Positions 63,707 to 64,000 of a DNA stretch of 64,000 nt are shown here, in pieces. Under the pieces are notes generated by a model that did not search any database, was not told the DNA's origin, and saw only the letters and a list, made by a program, of their open reading frames with translations. Position numbers and translations under genes: made by a program. The stretch spans positions 61,403,201 through 61,467,200 of the forward strand of contig OZ038422.1 of assembly GCA_964036155.1 (NCBI GenBank), in the 5' to 3' direction. Positions within the stretch are counted from its first letter, which is position 1. The number at the start of each line of letters is the position of its first letter. This DNA comes from Diploscapter coronatus (Eukaryota; Nematoda; Chromadorea; Rhabditida; Rhabditidae).

Positions 63707-63760
63707 GGATCTATAATTTTGATTTTCTGAACTTCCAAAACTCTTTTAACTTAAACATTT

Positions 63761-64000
63761 CTAACTTCGTCCTGGAACATTGTTTTGAACAATATGCTTT
63801 CCATTTTCGGTTCCGGTCGTACCCGAATTTTTGTGCATAGGGATTTTCTTGGCTTCAGCCATTTCATTTCGGATCTCTTGCTTTTTCTTGGAGATCTGAA
63901 GATTAAATTTTTAGGTTTTTGCAAATTTTCTAGTTTTCAAACTCACCCTAACCAATTTAGCCTTAGCGACCGCATCCTTAACCTTCTTCTCAATGGAATA
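63761..64000 (-). CDS. C-terminal end of an unrecognised coiled-coil-like protein (partial)
   Basis: Two exons join in frame across a consensus GTGAGT donor. The first, cut by the window edge, encodes YSIEKKVKDAVAKAKLVR. The second encodes ISKKKQEIRNEMAEAKKIPM and a polar tail ending VPGRS. The pattern is lysine/glutamate-rich and probably helical. The upstream part lies outside the window, so no family can be named. Confidence 0.6.

Overview
This is nuclear DNA from a free-living-type nematode, most likely Rhabditina. The evidence is many short introns with TTTTCAG acceptors, likely trans-splice acceptors just upstream of start codons, and nematode-specific families: an Srh-type chemoreceptor, a Kunitz/lustrin/EB secreted protein and an RDE-4-type dsRNA-binding protein. 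I cannot name the genus. Five of the recognised genes (rpn-6, ubq-2, rde-4, fsn-1, kin-19) have C. elegans orthologues that I recall all lying on chromosome III, so the window is probably the equivalent of that chromosome.

Layout. 1-5.1 kb: the ligand-binding half of a Cys-loop channel (minus), with both ends unresolved. 5.1-9.9 kb: AT-rich, no gene seen. 9.9-16.3 kb: a very large secreted Kunitz/lustrin/EB protein (minus). 16.3-18.9 kb: purine-rich, no gene seen. 19.0-19.3 kb: a small secreted lysine-rich protein (minus). 20.8-21.2 kb: a probable neuropeptide precursor (minus). 21.2-26.1 kb: no gene seen. 26.1-31.9 kb: a BAR-domain protein (plus). 32.7-42.7 kb: proteasome subunit rpn-6 (minus), with a 7-kb intron that holds a BTB-BACK-Kelch remnant, an Srh-like chemoreceptor and several short inverted-repeat elements. 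43.3-44.4 kb: ubq-2, the ubiquitin-L40 fusion (minus). 45.1-47.5 kb: rde-4 (plus), divergent from ubq-2. 48.2-50.0 kb: fsn-1, F-box/SPRY (minus). 50.2-52.3 kb: MPPE1-like metallophosphoesterase (plus), divergent from fsn-1. 52.9-54.9 kb: a 2-kb fold-back element between TTAA sites. 55.9-60.4 kb: kin-19, casein kinase 1 alpha (minus). 63.8-64.0 kb: the 3' end of an unrecognised gene (minus).

The core genes are housekeeping or signalling genes: ubiquitin supply, the proteasome, a ubiquitin-ligase adaptor, CK1 alpha and the dsRNA-binding partner of Dicer. The less ordinary content is the two small secreted precursors, the coordinated loss of one disulphide in two Kunitz domains, the fast-evolving gene families inside the rpn-6 intron, four predicted GC-AG introns and the fold-back element. 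All gene models were built by eye from reading frames and splice sites. Exon borders may be off by a few bases and no database search was run.
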